A stretch of DNA of 64,000 bases from assembly GCA_964448305.1 (NCBI GenBank), contig CAYUWB010000003.1, positions 1 through 64,000 on the forward strand, read 5' to 3'. Every line of letters starts with the position of its first letter. The first letter of the stretch is position 1. The notes beneath the pieces are model-generated. The model did not search any database and was not told the DNA's origin. It worked only from the letters and a program-made list of their open reading frames with translations. The translations under genes were made by a program, and so were the position numbers. Below are positions 52,234 through 60,003 of the stretch, piece after piece. The stretch comes from Thioglobus_C sp964448305. GTDB lineage: Bacteria > Pseudomonadota > Gammaproteobacteria > PS1 > Pseudothioglobaceae.

Positions 52234-52267
52234 AGTATAGTAATTTTTTGTTACAAAAATGTTACAA
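52234..52267 (-). promoter_or_regulatory. Pho box and promoter for aquaporin-arsC-ccoS-phoBR
   Basis: Minus strand TTGTAAC (52261-52267), ATTT, TTGTAAC (52250-52256), 10 nt, TATACT as -10 (52234-52239). Two identical 7-mers. It places phoBR under autoregulation. Confidence 0.9.
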
Positions 52268-52386
52268 AACTGTTTATACATAGCACCAATACGAAATATT
52301 GCAGAATGATTTCAATAAAGGATTAATTTATTATTTTGATATCAAAACTATTACTATAGATTCTTTTTTAATCATCTTTACTGATT

Positions 52387-53310
52387 ATGAGTTTCTCAGA
52401 TTTAGTGCAATCACAACGTGATTTTTTATCAAAAAATATAAAAGATGATTTGTCGCTTGTGGCTAAGCTATGTGCTATAAAAATTGTCAAAAAAGAATCT
52501 ATGGAGTCATCTTTAAAGTCTTTTTTAGATAAACATCAATTCGCCCAATTGGCCTATATTACTGATCATCTTGGCATGCAGATTAGTGCTAACGTTAGCC
52601 AAGATAAAATCTTAGATACAGTCATTGGCCAAGACTTATCCAATCGCCCTTACTTTAAGGCAATTGATCATAATGAAGAATGCTATTTGTCTGAAACCCA
52701 TATCTCTAGAGCAAGCTTAAAGCCCTGCATTAGTGCGGTTCATGTTATTTTTGAAAAAAATATTCTAATTGGGCTGGTTGTTGTTGATTTAGATGTTGAA
52801 GAGTTGCCACTTAGCCAACATAAAAAAACAAAAAAGAAATGGCAGCAAATTAAAGGCGACCCTTCAATTCGAGAAAACCTATTTAACCAAAACCGACACC
52901 CTTCGCTTATTGATAGATCAATTATTAGTGTGCATAAAACCGCAATCAAGTTGTTAAAAAAACGCGGTGTATTTCATTTGCAAATTCACTATGCCAGCTC
53001 TCGAATTTCAGTTCGAACTTATAGTGACCCATACTACGACAATATTCATACTATTGAAGAAATTGAAAATCCAGATCTATTTTTAATTTACCCTAAGCGG
53101 TCATACCCTGATGAGGCACTCGTTACCCTCAAACAAATTAATCAAGTTTTTGATCAATTTGAATATCTTAGATTTATGGATGAGAACCTCTACTTAAGAA
53201 CAGCAAGTATCAATATCATTGATGGTGGAATTTCACTCAATTTTTCTTGTGATGGTTCGCATTACTTGACGACAGAAGAGTTTTTATCGAATCTTGATAA
53301 ATTTAGATAA
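52387..53310 (+). CDS. Soluble protein with PDC/Cache-like sensor domain
   Basis: 307 aa, no signal peptide and no TM segment. Residues about 55-145 look like the ligand-sensing PDC/Cache fold (GQDLSNRPYFKAIDHNEECYLSETHIS, then GLVVVDLDVEELPL). These domains normally face the periplasm. The remaining 160 residues (KRGVFHLQIHYASSR, DGGISLNFSCDGSHYL) show no recognised output domain. Divergent from the aquaporin-phoBR operon, so it may share that region. Confidence 0.6.
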   Translation: MSFSDLVQSQRDFLSKNIKDDLSLVAKLCAIKIVKKESMESSLKSFLDKHQFAQLAYITDHLGMQISANVSQDKILDTVIGQDLSNRPYFKAIDHNEECYLSETHISRASLKPCISAVHVIFEKNILIGLVVVDLDVEELPLSQHKKTKKKWQQIKGDPSIRENLFNQNRHPSLIDRSIISVHKTAIKLLKKRGVFHLQIHYASSRISVRTYSDPYYDNIHTIEEIENPDLFLIYPKRSYPDEALVTLKQINQVFDQFEYLRFMDENLYLRTASINIIDGGISLNFSCDGSHYLTTEEFLSNLDKFR

Positions 53311-53382
53311 AATGTTTGAAAAATTGACACAAAAAAGAAGGTGAGCTTGGATGAAGCAATCGAAATTGCTAATTTCATACCT

Positions 53383-53508
53383 AAATAACCAGTATTTTTC
53401 TTTTTTACAAGGCAAATTATTAAAAATATGATTGAGCATAGTGAACACTATGTGATTGAGTATTTTTGATGATTCAACACAGTAAAAATGAAAAAGACGA
53501 AGTTATTT
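53383..53508. repeat. 126-bp imperfect palindrome at the hisD 3' end
   Basis: Centre CATAGTG-AA-CACTATG (53437-53452). Arms continue outward as inverted imperfect copies: GTATTTTTCTTTTTTAC on the left, GTAAAAATGAAAAAGAC on the right, then AAATAAC (53383-53389) with GTTATTT (53502-53508). The hisD stop codon lies in the right end. MITE-like; fills the gap between convergent genes. Confidence 0.65.
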
Positions 53509-54795
53509 AATGCGGTATCTGGCGGACTGCGCATGCGCTTGCAACCCTTCACCATCAGCCAGTGTAGCGGCAATATCACCTAAGACATTAGCACCTTCGT
53601 CAGACACCATAATTAAGCTTGATTTCTTTTGGAAATCATACACACCGAGTGGCGATGAAAACCTTGCCGTACCTGAGGTTGGTAACACGTGATTTGGCCC
53701 CGCACAATAATCGCCTAGGGCTTCACAAGTGTTTCTACCCATGAATATGGCACCTGCGTGTTTAATACCATCCAACATTGCTTGCGGATCTTCAACGGAT
53801 AATTCTAAATGTTCAGGTGCGATTTGATTAGAGATAGTAATTGCCTCATCCATGTCTTTAGTTTGGATTAAAGCGCCACGATCTTTAAGCGCGGTAGCGA
53901 TGATATCCTTTCTTTCCATGGTTGGTAATAGTTTGACAATACTTGCTTCAACTTGGTCGATAAAATCAGCATCAGGGCAAAGCAAGATTGATTGTGCATC
54001 TTCATCATGCTCTGCTTGAGAGAATAAATCCATGGCAATCCAATCAGGGTTGGTTTTACCGTCACAAATAATGAGAATTTCACTTGGGCCAGCAATCATA
54101 TCAATACCCACTTGGCCAAATACCACACGCTTAGCCGTGGCAACATAGATATTGCCTGGACCAACGATTTTGTCAACTTTAGGAATGGTTTGTGTGCCAT
54201 AAGCCAGCGCAGCAACGGCTTGCGCACCACCTACTGTAAATACCTTGTCAACGCCTGAAATATAAGCAGCAGCCAATACCAGTTGATTGGTTACGCCATT
54301 TGGGGTTGGTACCACCATAATCAGCTCTTCAACGCCAGCGACCTTGGCCGGAATAGCATTCATGAGAACTGAGGAAGGGTAGGCGGCTTTACCACCAGGC
54401 ACATACAAACCAACACGATCAAGTGGCGTAACTTTCTGGCCAAGTAGGGTGCCATTATCTTCTGTGTAAGTCCAGGTGTCTTGTTTTTGTTTATCGTGAT
54501 AATCACGCACACGATCGGCCGCACTTTGTAGTGCGGTTTTTTCATTATTGTCTAATGTGTCAAAAGCGTCTTTTAAAGCAGATTTTGAAATAGTAAGCTC
54601 AGACATATCAGATGCATTAACACCGTCAAATTTCACTGAATAATCTACCAGAGCTTGATCGCCATTAGCCCTAATGTTGGCAATAATATCATCCACCGTT
54701 TTGGCGACATCGGTATTGGAAACACTTTCCCAAGCTAATAATTTAGATAACTTTTCTTGGAAATCAGCCTGAGATGAAGAGAGCTGAGTGATCAT
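53503..54795 (-). CDS. hisD: Histidinol dehydrogenase
   Basis: 430 aa. Last two steps of histidine synthesis, zinc enzyme. Motifs: PGGKAAYPSSVLMNAIPA, VGGAQAVAALAYG, DKIVGPGNIYVATAKR, IAGPSEILIICDG, QAEHDEDAQSILL, and NHVLPTSGTARFSSPLGVYDF. Overlaps hisG by ATGA. Other his genes, except hisC in the aromatic operon, are outside the window. Confidence 0.97.
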   Translation of the reverse strand: MITQLSSSQADFQEKLSKLLAWESVSNTDVAKTVDDIIANIRANGDQALVDYSVKFDGVNASDMSELTISKSALKDAFDTLDNNEKTALQSAADRVRDYHDKQKQDTWTYTEDNGTLLGQKVTPLDRVGLYVPGGKAAYPSSVLMNAIPAKVAGVEELIMVVPTPNGVTNQLVLAAAYISGVDKVFTVGGAQAVAALAYGTQTIPKVDKIVGPGNIYVATAKRVVFGQVGIDMIAGPSEILIICDGKTNPDWIAMDLFSQAEHDEDAQSILLCPDADFIDQVEASIVKLLPTMERKDIIATALKDRGALIQTKDMDEAITISNQIAPEHLELSVEDPQAMLDGIKHAGAIFMGRNTCEALGDYCAGPNHVLPTSGTARFSSPLGVYDFQKKSSLIMVSDEGANVLGDIAATLADGEGLQAHAQSARYRIK

Positions 54796-55409
54796 AAGTT
54801 TTGTTCGATGCCTTCAACCCAAGTTTTAATTTGAGCATTTTTAGTTTTGAATGACGCAGCATTTACCACCAATCGGGAAGAGATGTCCTCGATGTGCTCT
54901 AGCGGCACCAAGCCATTGGCTTTAAGGGTATTGCCGGTATCAACCAAATCAACAATACAGTGTGCTAACCCAACCACAGGGGCGAGCTCCATGGCGCCAT
55001 ACAGTTTAATGATTTCAATTTGTTGGCCTTTAGCCTCAAAATAACGTTTGGCTGAATTGACATACTTGGTGGCAATTTTTAAGGTGTTTTGCTCTAATTT
55101 TCCCTCGTCACTAGCTGCAACCATTAGTTTACATTTGGCAATGCCTAAATCTAGTAATTCAAACAAGCCATTAGCGCCGTGCTCAAGTAATACGTCTTTG
55201 CCAGCAATACCAATATCGGCCGCACCATGTTGTACAAAAACAGGCACATCGGTGGCACGAATAACAATTACTTTAACATCGTTAAGGTTAGTATCTAGGA
55301 TTAGTTTTCTAGAGTTGAGTTCTGTATCAGCAATTTCTAATCCGGCCTTTTTTAGCAAGGGTAGGGTTTGTTCAAGAATTCTGCCTTTAGAGAGTGCAAT
55401 GGTTAACAT
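54792..55409 (-). CDS. hisG: ATP phosphoribosyltransferase, short form
   Basis: 205 aa. The catalytic core only (TIALSKGRILEQTLPLL, VFVQHGAADIGIAGKDVL, and LVDTGNTLKANGLVPLE). The short form lacks the C-terminal regulatory domain and needs HisZ, which is not in the window. First step of histidine synthesis. Downstream of murA by 15 nt. Confidence 0.96.
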   Translation of the reverse strand: MLTIALSKGRILEQTLPLLKKAGLEIADTELNSRKLILDTNLNDVKVIVIRATDVPVFVQHGAADIGIAGKDVLLEHGANGLFELLDLGIAKCKLMVAASDEGKLEQNTLKIATKYVNSAKRYFEAKGQQIEIIKLYGAMELAPVVGLAHCIVDLVDTGNTLKANGLVPLEHIEDISSRLVVNAASFKTKNAQIKTWVEGIEQNL

Positions 55410-55424
55410 GGTTTTTGTCTTTTT

Positions 55425-56684
55425 CTAGTCTTGCACTCTTTCAATCTGAGCGCCTAATAATTTTAATTTTTCTTCAATGGTTTCATAACCACGATCAAGG
55501 TGATAAACGCGCTCAATCGTAGTGGTTCCTTTGGCAGCCAACCCTGCTAAAACCAACGAAGCCGAAGCTCGAAGGTCAGTCGCCATGAGGTGCGCGCCCG
55601 TAAGCGATTTTACACCTTTGCAAAGCACCGTGTTACCTTCTAGCGTGAGATCAGCACCCATGCGTGAGAGTTCTGGTACATGCATAAAACGATTTTCAAA
55701 AATAGTTTCAGTAATGCTACTATGGCCATCAGCAATCGTATTGAGTGCGGTAAATTGCGCTTGCATATCGGTTGGGAAGTTTGGATAAGTGCTGGTTTTA
55801 ATATTAACCGCTTTAGGTCGTCTGCCTTTCATATCAAGGGTGATTGAATGATTCTCAGTTTTTATGTCTGCACCGATTTCAATTAACTTCCCAAGGGTGG
55901 CACGCATAGATTGGTGACGAATATTTTTAACCGTGATAGAGCCGCCAGTAATAGCAGCGGCCACCAAATAAGTACCTGCTTCGATACGATCAGGGCAAAC
56001 TGAATACTTAACACCTTTTAAATTTTTTACACCTTCAATGGTTAGTGTTGAAGTACCGATACCCAATATTTTGGCACCCATCATGTTAAGACACTTACAA
56101 AGGTCAGAGATTTCTGGCTCTTGTGCAGCGTTGTGAATCGTGGTGATGCCTTTAGCCAAAGTAGCAGCCATTAAAATATTTTCAGTGGCCGTTACCGTGA
56201 CTTGGTCAAAATGTATGTCTGTGCCAACCAGTGCGTCAGCCTGTGCATAAATATAGCCATTTTTAACTTCGATGGTGGCGCCTAATTCTTCGAGTGCTTT
56301 TAAGTGTAAATTAACCGGACGTGTGCCAATGGCGCAACCGCCTGGAAGAGAGACTTTAGCCTCTCCATATTTAGCAAGCATTGGCCCTAATACTAAGATT
56401 GAGGCGCGCATGGTTTTAACTAAATTATAATCGGCAACTAGGCTAGTAAGTTTGGATGAATCAACAAATAAATCATTATTGGATTCTAAAATAAATTCCG
56501 CACCCATGTCCATTAACAGTCTTAGGGTTGTTGAAATATCACTTAAATGAGGCGTGTTGGTTAGGGTGATTGGACCATCTGCCAAAATAGAGGCAAACAG
56601 GATAGGCAAAGAAGCGTTCTTAGAGCCGGCAGCTCTAATGGTTCCATGTAAGGCATTCCCACCTTGAATGACTAGTTTATACAC
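55425..56684 (-). CDS. murA: UDP-N-acetylglucosamine 1-carboxyvinyltransferase
   Basis: 419 aa, GTG start overlapping the mlaC stop (TAGTG). First committed step of peptidoglycan synthesis with PEP. Catalytic cysteine in PGGCAIGTRPVNLHLKAL; QGGNALHGTIRAAGSKNASLPIL at the N-terminus; GYETIEEKLKLLGA at the end. The mlaC-murA-hisG-hisD order agrees with related gammaproteobacteria. Confidence 0.97.
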   Translation of the reverse strand: MYKLVIQGGNALHGTIRAAGSKNASLPILFASILADGPITLTNTPHLSDISTTLRLLMDMGAEFILESNNDLFVDSSKLTSLVADYNLVKTMRASILVLGPMLAKYGEAKVSLPGGCAIGTRPVNLHLKALEELGATIEVKNGYIYAQADALVGTDIHFDQVTVTATENILMAATLAKGITTIHNAAQEPEISDLCKCLNMMGAKILGIGTSTLTIEGVKNLKGVKYSVCPDRIEAGTYLVAAAITGGSITVKNIRHQSMRATLGKLIEIGADIKTENHSITLDMKGRRPKAVNIKTSTYPNFPTDMQAQFTALNTIADGHSSITETIFENRFMHVPELSRMGADLTLEGNTVLCKGVKSLTGAHLMATDLRASASLVLAGLAAKGTTTIERVYHLDRGYETIEEKLKLLGAQIERVQD

Positions 56685-57370
56685 TATTGAAGCTTTTTAA
56701 CGATTTTAGCAACTAGGCTATCTATACCTTTGCGTTTGATGTGTGAGTTAAACTGAGCAGCGTAGTTTTTAACCAAGCTAACCCCTGAAAAAATTACATC
56801 GTAAACCCTCCATTGGTTAGAGCGGATCATTTTTAAAGAAATTTTGATTGGCTTTGGGTCGTCATTAAGCGTGATGATTAATTTAACAATGGCTTTGTTG
56901 CCTTTGCGTTTAACCTTGGGATCTACTGAAATACTAACACTATCAAGCTTTTCGTACGAGCCTAGAATGCCAGCATAGTCTTTCATTAAAGAATGCGTAA
57001 TGTATTGTTGAAAAAGATGTTTTTGTTTACTACTAAGTTTACTCCAGTGTTTTTTAAGCGCTAGCTCAGTAGAAACATCCATGGCAATACTGGGCATTAA
57101 TTTAATTTTAATTAATGACTTGATATTTTCAGGCGTTGCTTTGTCTGCTTTTCTTAGCTCTTTTAGTGAAGACAATGCGCTAACCATAATATTAAGTGCC
57201 GCAGTGTTTGGCGGATCAACAATATCAGCGACTGAGTCGTTCATTATTTGCACTGGATTTGGCATGCTCGGCATACCATCCATTGCAAAAGCAATATTTA
57301 GGTGAAAAATAGTCAATATAATTGCAAGTCTCTTAATCATGTTTCTTATGTCAAAATAAAATGCTTTCAT
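56684..57370 (-). CDS. mlaC: Phospholipid-transport protein MlaC
   Basis: 228 aa (218 if translation starts at the Met at 57340, which gives a tighter signal peptide; the upstream ATG at 57370 has AAGGT just before it). Signal peptide ends AFA. The MlaC body (LMPSIAMDVSTELALKKHWSKL, VSISVDPKVKRKGNKAIVKLI, WRVYDVIFSGVSLVKNYAAQF) shuttles phospholipid to MlaFEDB. No mlaFEDB is in the window. Overlaps murA by one base. Confidence 0.9.
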   Translation of the reverse strand: MKAFYFDIRNMIKRLAIILTIFHLNIAFAMDGMPSMPNPVQIMNDSVADIVDPPNTAALNIMVSALSSLKELRKADKATPENIKSLIKIKLMPSIAMDVSTELALKKHWSKLSSKQKHLFQQYITHSLMKDYAGILGSYEKLDSVSISVDPKVKRKGNKAIVKLIITLNDDPKPIKISLKMIRSNQWRVYDVIFSGVSLVKNYAAQFNSHIKRKGIDSLVAKIVKKLQ

Positions 57371-57388
57371 TTTACCTTTTTTATCTAA

Positions 57389-59173
57389 ATGCCGGTTAAA
57401 GATAAACTTAAAAATTTAAGCCAACATCCTGGCGTCTATCAAATGCTTGATAAAAAAGATCAAGTGATTTATGTGGGCAAAGCAAAAAACCTTAAAAAAA
57501 GGGTGTCTAGTTATTTTAGCAAGCAACACTCAGATGGAAAAACCAGAGTATTAGTCGCCAATATTAAAGATTTTGAGGTGATTGTAACAGACACTGAAAC
57601 TCAGGCATTGTTGTTAGAAAACGAGCTGATTAAGCAGTACAAGCCTCGTTACAATATCTTGTTAAAAGATGCAAAAAGTTATCCGTATATCTACATCACC
57701 AATGACAAACACCCAAGAGTGAGTTTTTATCGTGGTCAAAAAAATAAAGATTATCAATTTTTTGGACCATATCCATCCGCTCATGTAGTTAGAGATTCAC
57801 TGGCTTTATTAAAAAAAATATTTAAAGTTCGTCAGTGCACTAACAGCGTTTACAGATCTCGGTCCAGACCTTGTTTGGAGCATCAAATAGGCCTTTGTAC
57901 AGCACCTTGTGTGGGCAAAATTAGTGATGAAAATTACGCACAAGATGTAAAAATGATGGCCTTATTTTTAAGTGGAAAAGACAAAGAAACCTTAGATAAG
58001 GTTTCAAACAAAATGCAGCAAGCATCTGCTGATTTGGATTTTGAGTTGGCCGCACATTATCGTGACCAGTTGATTGGGCTACGCACAATACAAGAACAGC
58101 ATAGCTCTCAAAGTATGGGTGATATGGATGTGGTGAGTATTGTTGAAAAAGAAGGTGTTCATGCGATTGAAGTGTTGTTTGTCCGCGCTGGCAAACAAAT
58201 AGGGCAAGATTGTCTTTTTCCTAAGCATGCAAAAGGCAAGTCATCTAAAGAGGTATTGTCAGCTTTCTTGCCGTTATATTATTTAGGCAAAGACATTCCA
58301 AAACAATTACTACTTGGTGAAAAATTACCAGACAAAGTATTGATTGCTTCTGCTTTGAGCACACAGATTATTGATGCCCCGCAAAAAGACAAACGTCATT
58401 TTGTAAAGATTGCCACTTTAACGGCCGAGGAAAACTTAAAGCAACACCTGATTTCAAAATTCACCAAGCGCTCGCAATTAATGCAATTACAAAAAACGCT
58501 TAATTTGGCTTCACTGCCAAATCATATGGAGTGTTTTGACATTAGCCACACCATGGGTGAGGCGACGATAGCTTCTTGCGTGGTGTTTGAAAAAGGCCTG
58601 CCAAAAGTAAAAAAATATCGTCAATTTAGTATCAAAAATGTCACCCCGGGGGATGATTATGCCGCGATGAATCAAGCGGTATTTAGGCGTTATTCACGAT
58701 TATTAAAAGAGAACAAATCGCTACCTGATGTGGTGTTTATTGATGGTGGATTAGGGCAGTTAAACCAAGCTATTATGGTGATGGATTCTATTGGTATTGA
58801 ATCGATCCAACTTGTGGGTGTGGCAAAAGGCGAAGGCAGAAAAGCAGGCCTTGAAACATTGATTATGGTTAAAGAGGGTAAAACTCAAAAAATTAACCTG
58901 CCACCACATGATCAGGCGCTTATGTTGGTGAACCATATTCGTGATGAATCACACCGTTTTGCGATTAAAAATCATCGCAAAAAACGTGGAAAAAAACGCC
59001 AAACCTCTCCACTTGAAAATATCAAAGGTATTGGTAAATTACGCAGAACAGCACTGCTGAATTATTTTGGTGGTCTGCAAGAGATACAAAAAGCCAGTCG
59101 TGATGAAATTGCAAAAGTAGATGGAATATCTAAGGAATTAGCGGATAAAATAGTAGAAAAAATAAGGCGGTGA
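57389..59173 (+). CDS. uvrC: Excinuclease ABC subunit C
   Basis: 594 aa. N-terminal GIY-YIG nuclease (GVYQMLDKKDQVIYVGKAKNLKKR split, with KPRYNILLKDAKSYPYI), the Cys cluster CLEHQIGLCTAPC, the UVR motif (LDFELAAHYRDQL), the RNase H-like nuclease (ECFDISHTMGE, VVFIDGGLGQLNQA), and a C-terminal helix-hairpin-helix (IKGIGKLRRTALLNYFGG). Makes both incisions in nucleotide excision repair. Divergent from mlaC. Confidence 0.97.
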   Translation: MPVKDKLKNLSQHPGVYQMLDKKDQVIYVGKAKNLKKRVSSYFSKQHSDGKTRVLVANIKDFEVIVTDTETQALLLENELIKQYKPRYNILLKDAKSYPYIYITNDKHPRVSFYRGQKNKDYQFFGPYPSAHVVRDSLALLKKIFKVRQCTNSVYRSRSRPCLEHQIGLCTAPCVGKISDENYAQDVKMMALFLSGKDKETLDKVSNKMQQASADLDFELAAHYRDQLIGLRTIQEQHSSQSMGDMDVVSIVEKEGVHAIEVLFVRAGKQIGQDCLFPKHAKGKSSKEVLSAFLPLYYLGKDIPKQLLLGEKLPDKVLIASALSTQIIDAPQKDKRHFVKIATLTAEENLKQHLISKFTKRSQLMQLQKTLNLASLPNHMECFDISHTMGEATIASCVVFEKGLPKVKKYRQFSIKNVTPGDDYAAMNQAVFRRYSRLLKENKSLPDVVFIDGGLGQLNQAIMVMDSIGIESIQLVGVAKGEGRKAGLETLIMVKEGKTQKINLPPHDQALMLVNHIRDESHRFAIKNHRKKRGKKRQTSPLENIKGIGKLRRTALLNYFGGLQEIQKASRDEIAKVDGISKELADKIVEKIRR

Positions 59174-59344
59174 TCTATCTTTAAATTCTTTTTATTTATT
59201 TTTGTAATTGCATACTTAGTATGGTTTTTAAACAATCGTGTTTTAGGCAAGCACCTTGCTTTGGCAAAAGTCATTGCTTTTACTTTGGTTGCCTCTAGTT
59301 TGATCGGTGCAGTTTTGTGGACTTTATCTTATCTAGTAGAATAA
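59174..59344 (+). CDS. Possible 56-codon membrane ORF behind uvrC, no standard start
   Basis: In frame directly after the uvrC TGA, encoding two predicted TM segments (FFLFIFVIAYLVWFL and VIAFTLVASSLIGAVLWTL) around a short basic loop (NNRVLGKH) and ending LVE-stop. There is no ATG, GTG or TTG before the first TM segment; ATC or ATT would have to serve, or the TGA be read through. It may be a degraded gene. Its hydrophobic pattern and fit in the gap argue against chance. Confidence 0.35.
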   Translation, partial: SIFKFFLFIFVIAYLVWFLNNRVLGKHLALAKVIAFTLVASSLIGAVLWTLSYLVE

Positions 59345-59346
59345 AT

Positions 59347-60003
59347 TTAGCCTTTACGAGATAAAATCAGCGTATTTAGGTGTTGCGTGTTTTTAATGAC
59401 TCGCTCCGATACATTAACCAAAATCGATAAATTAGAGGCCTCCCAAACAGGTAAATCACGCATGTGGTCGCCCATATAATCAAACTGCTTATCACCAAAA
59501 CGCTCGATAAGTTTTTGCGCCTTGTTGTGTGACGACAAGTTAAAGTCAGCGTTACTGGCCATCACATCATCAAACAAAGAATGATTGGCCGATTTATTTT
59601 TTAAAACTTCGGTTTTACTAGCAAAGAGATCTAAATTTTGCTCATTGTTGCTAATGGTTTCGTTGTTTTTACTTGTTTGGAAATGCTTGACCACTTCAAA
59701 AGCGTAATCTTTATGTGAGGCGGTTGCCAGTATGATGGGTGAACCTTGTTTTTTGCGCTCGACAATGTAATCAAGCGTATCTTGAATATAGGGCAATGTT
59801 TGCGCATCAATGTTAAAGCGTTTGACTAATTGTTCTTTTAAATAACCTTTGCCTTTAGCAAACCAAAAAGGGTAGAGTAGTATTAGCCACGGGCTTTTTT
59901 TAAGTACCGCCATAGAGGACTCATACAACAAATCAGTATCGATTAACGTATGATCTAAGTCAACAATAAGAGGGATGTTGTTGTTCACTCTAATTCGCTC
60001 CAT
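59347..60003 (-). CDS. HAD-superfamily hydrolase
   Basis: 218 aa. DLDHTLIDTD is the DxDxT nucleophile motif (residues about 15-19), ILATASHKD the second motif, a Lys-containing HNKAQKLIERF, and GDHMRDLPVWEAS the last acidic motif. It resembles the HAD half of UbiA-HAD fusion proteins but stands alone. Phosphatase substrate unknown. Overlaps the ABC-F gene by 19 nt. Confidence 0.85.
   Translation of the reverse strand: MERIRVNNNIPLIVDLDHTLIDTDLLYESSMAVLKKSPWLILLYPFWFAKGKGYLKEQLVKRFNIDAQTLPYIQDTLDYIVERKKQGSPIILATASHKDYAFEVVKHFQTSKNNETISNNEQNLDLFASKTEVLKNKSANHSLFDDVMASNADFNLSSHNKAQKLIERFGDKQFDYMGDHMRDLPVWEASNLSILVNVSERVIKNTQHLNTLILSRKG

Noticed and set aside
30164..52267. Phosphate block as an integrated mobile island
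   Set aside because: No integrase, tRNA junction, transposase or flanking direct repeat was found; base composition looks like the surroundings.
55048..55428. 126-codon plus-strand frame opposite hisG
   Set aside because: Serine/leucine-rich shadow of a conserved enzyme.
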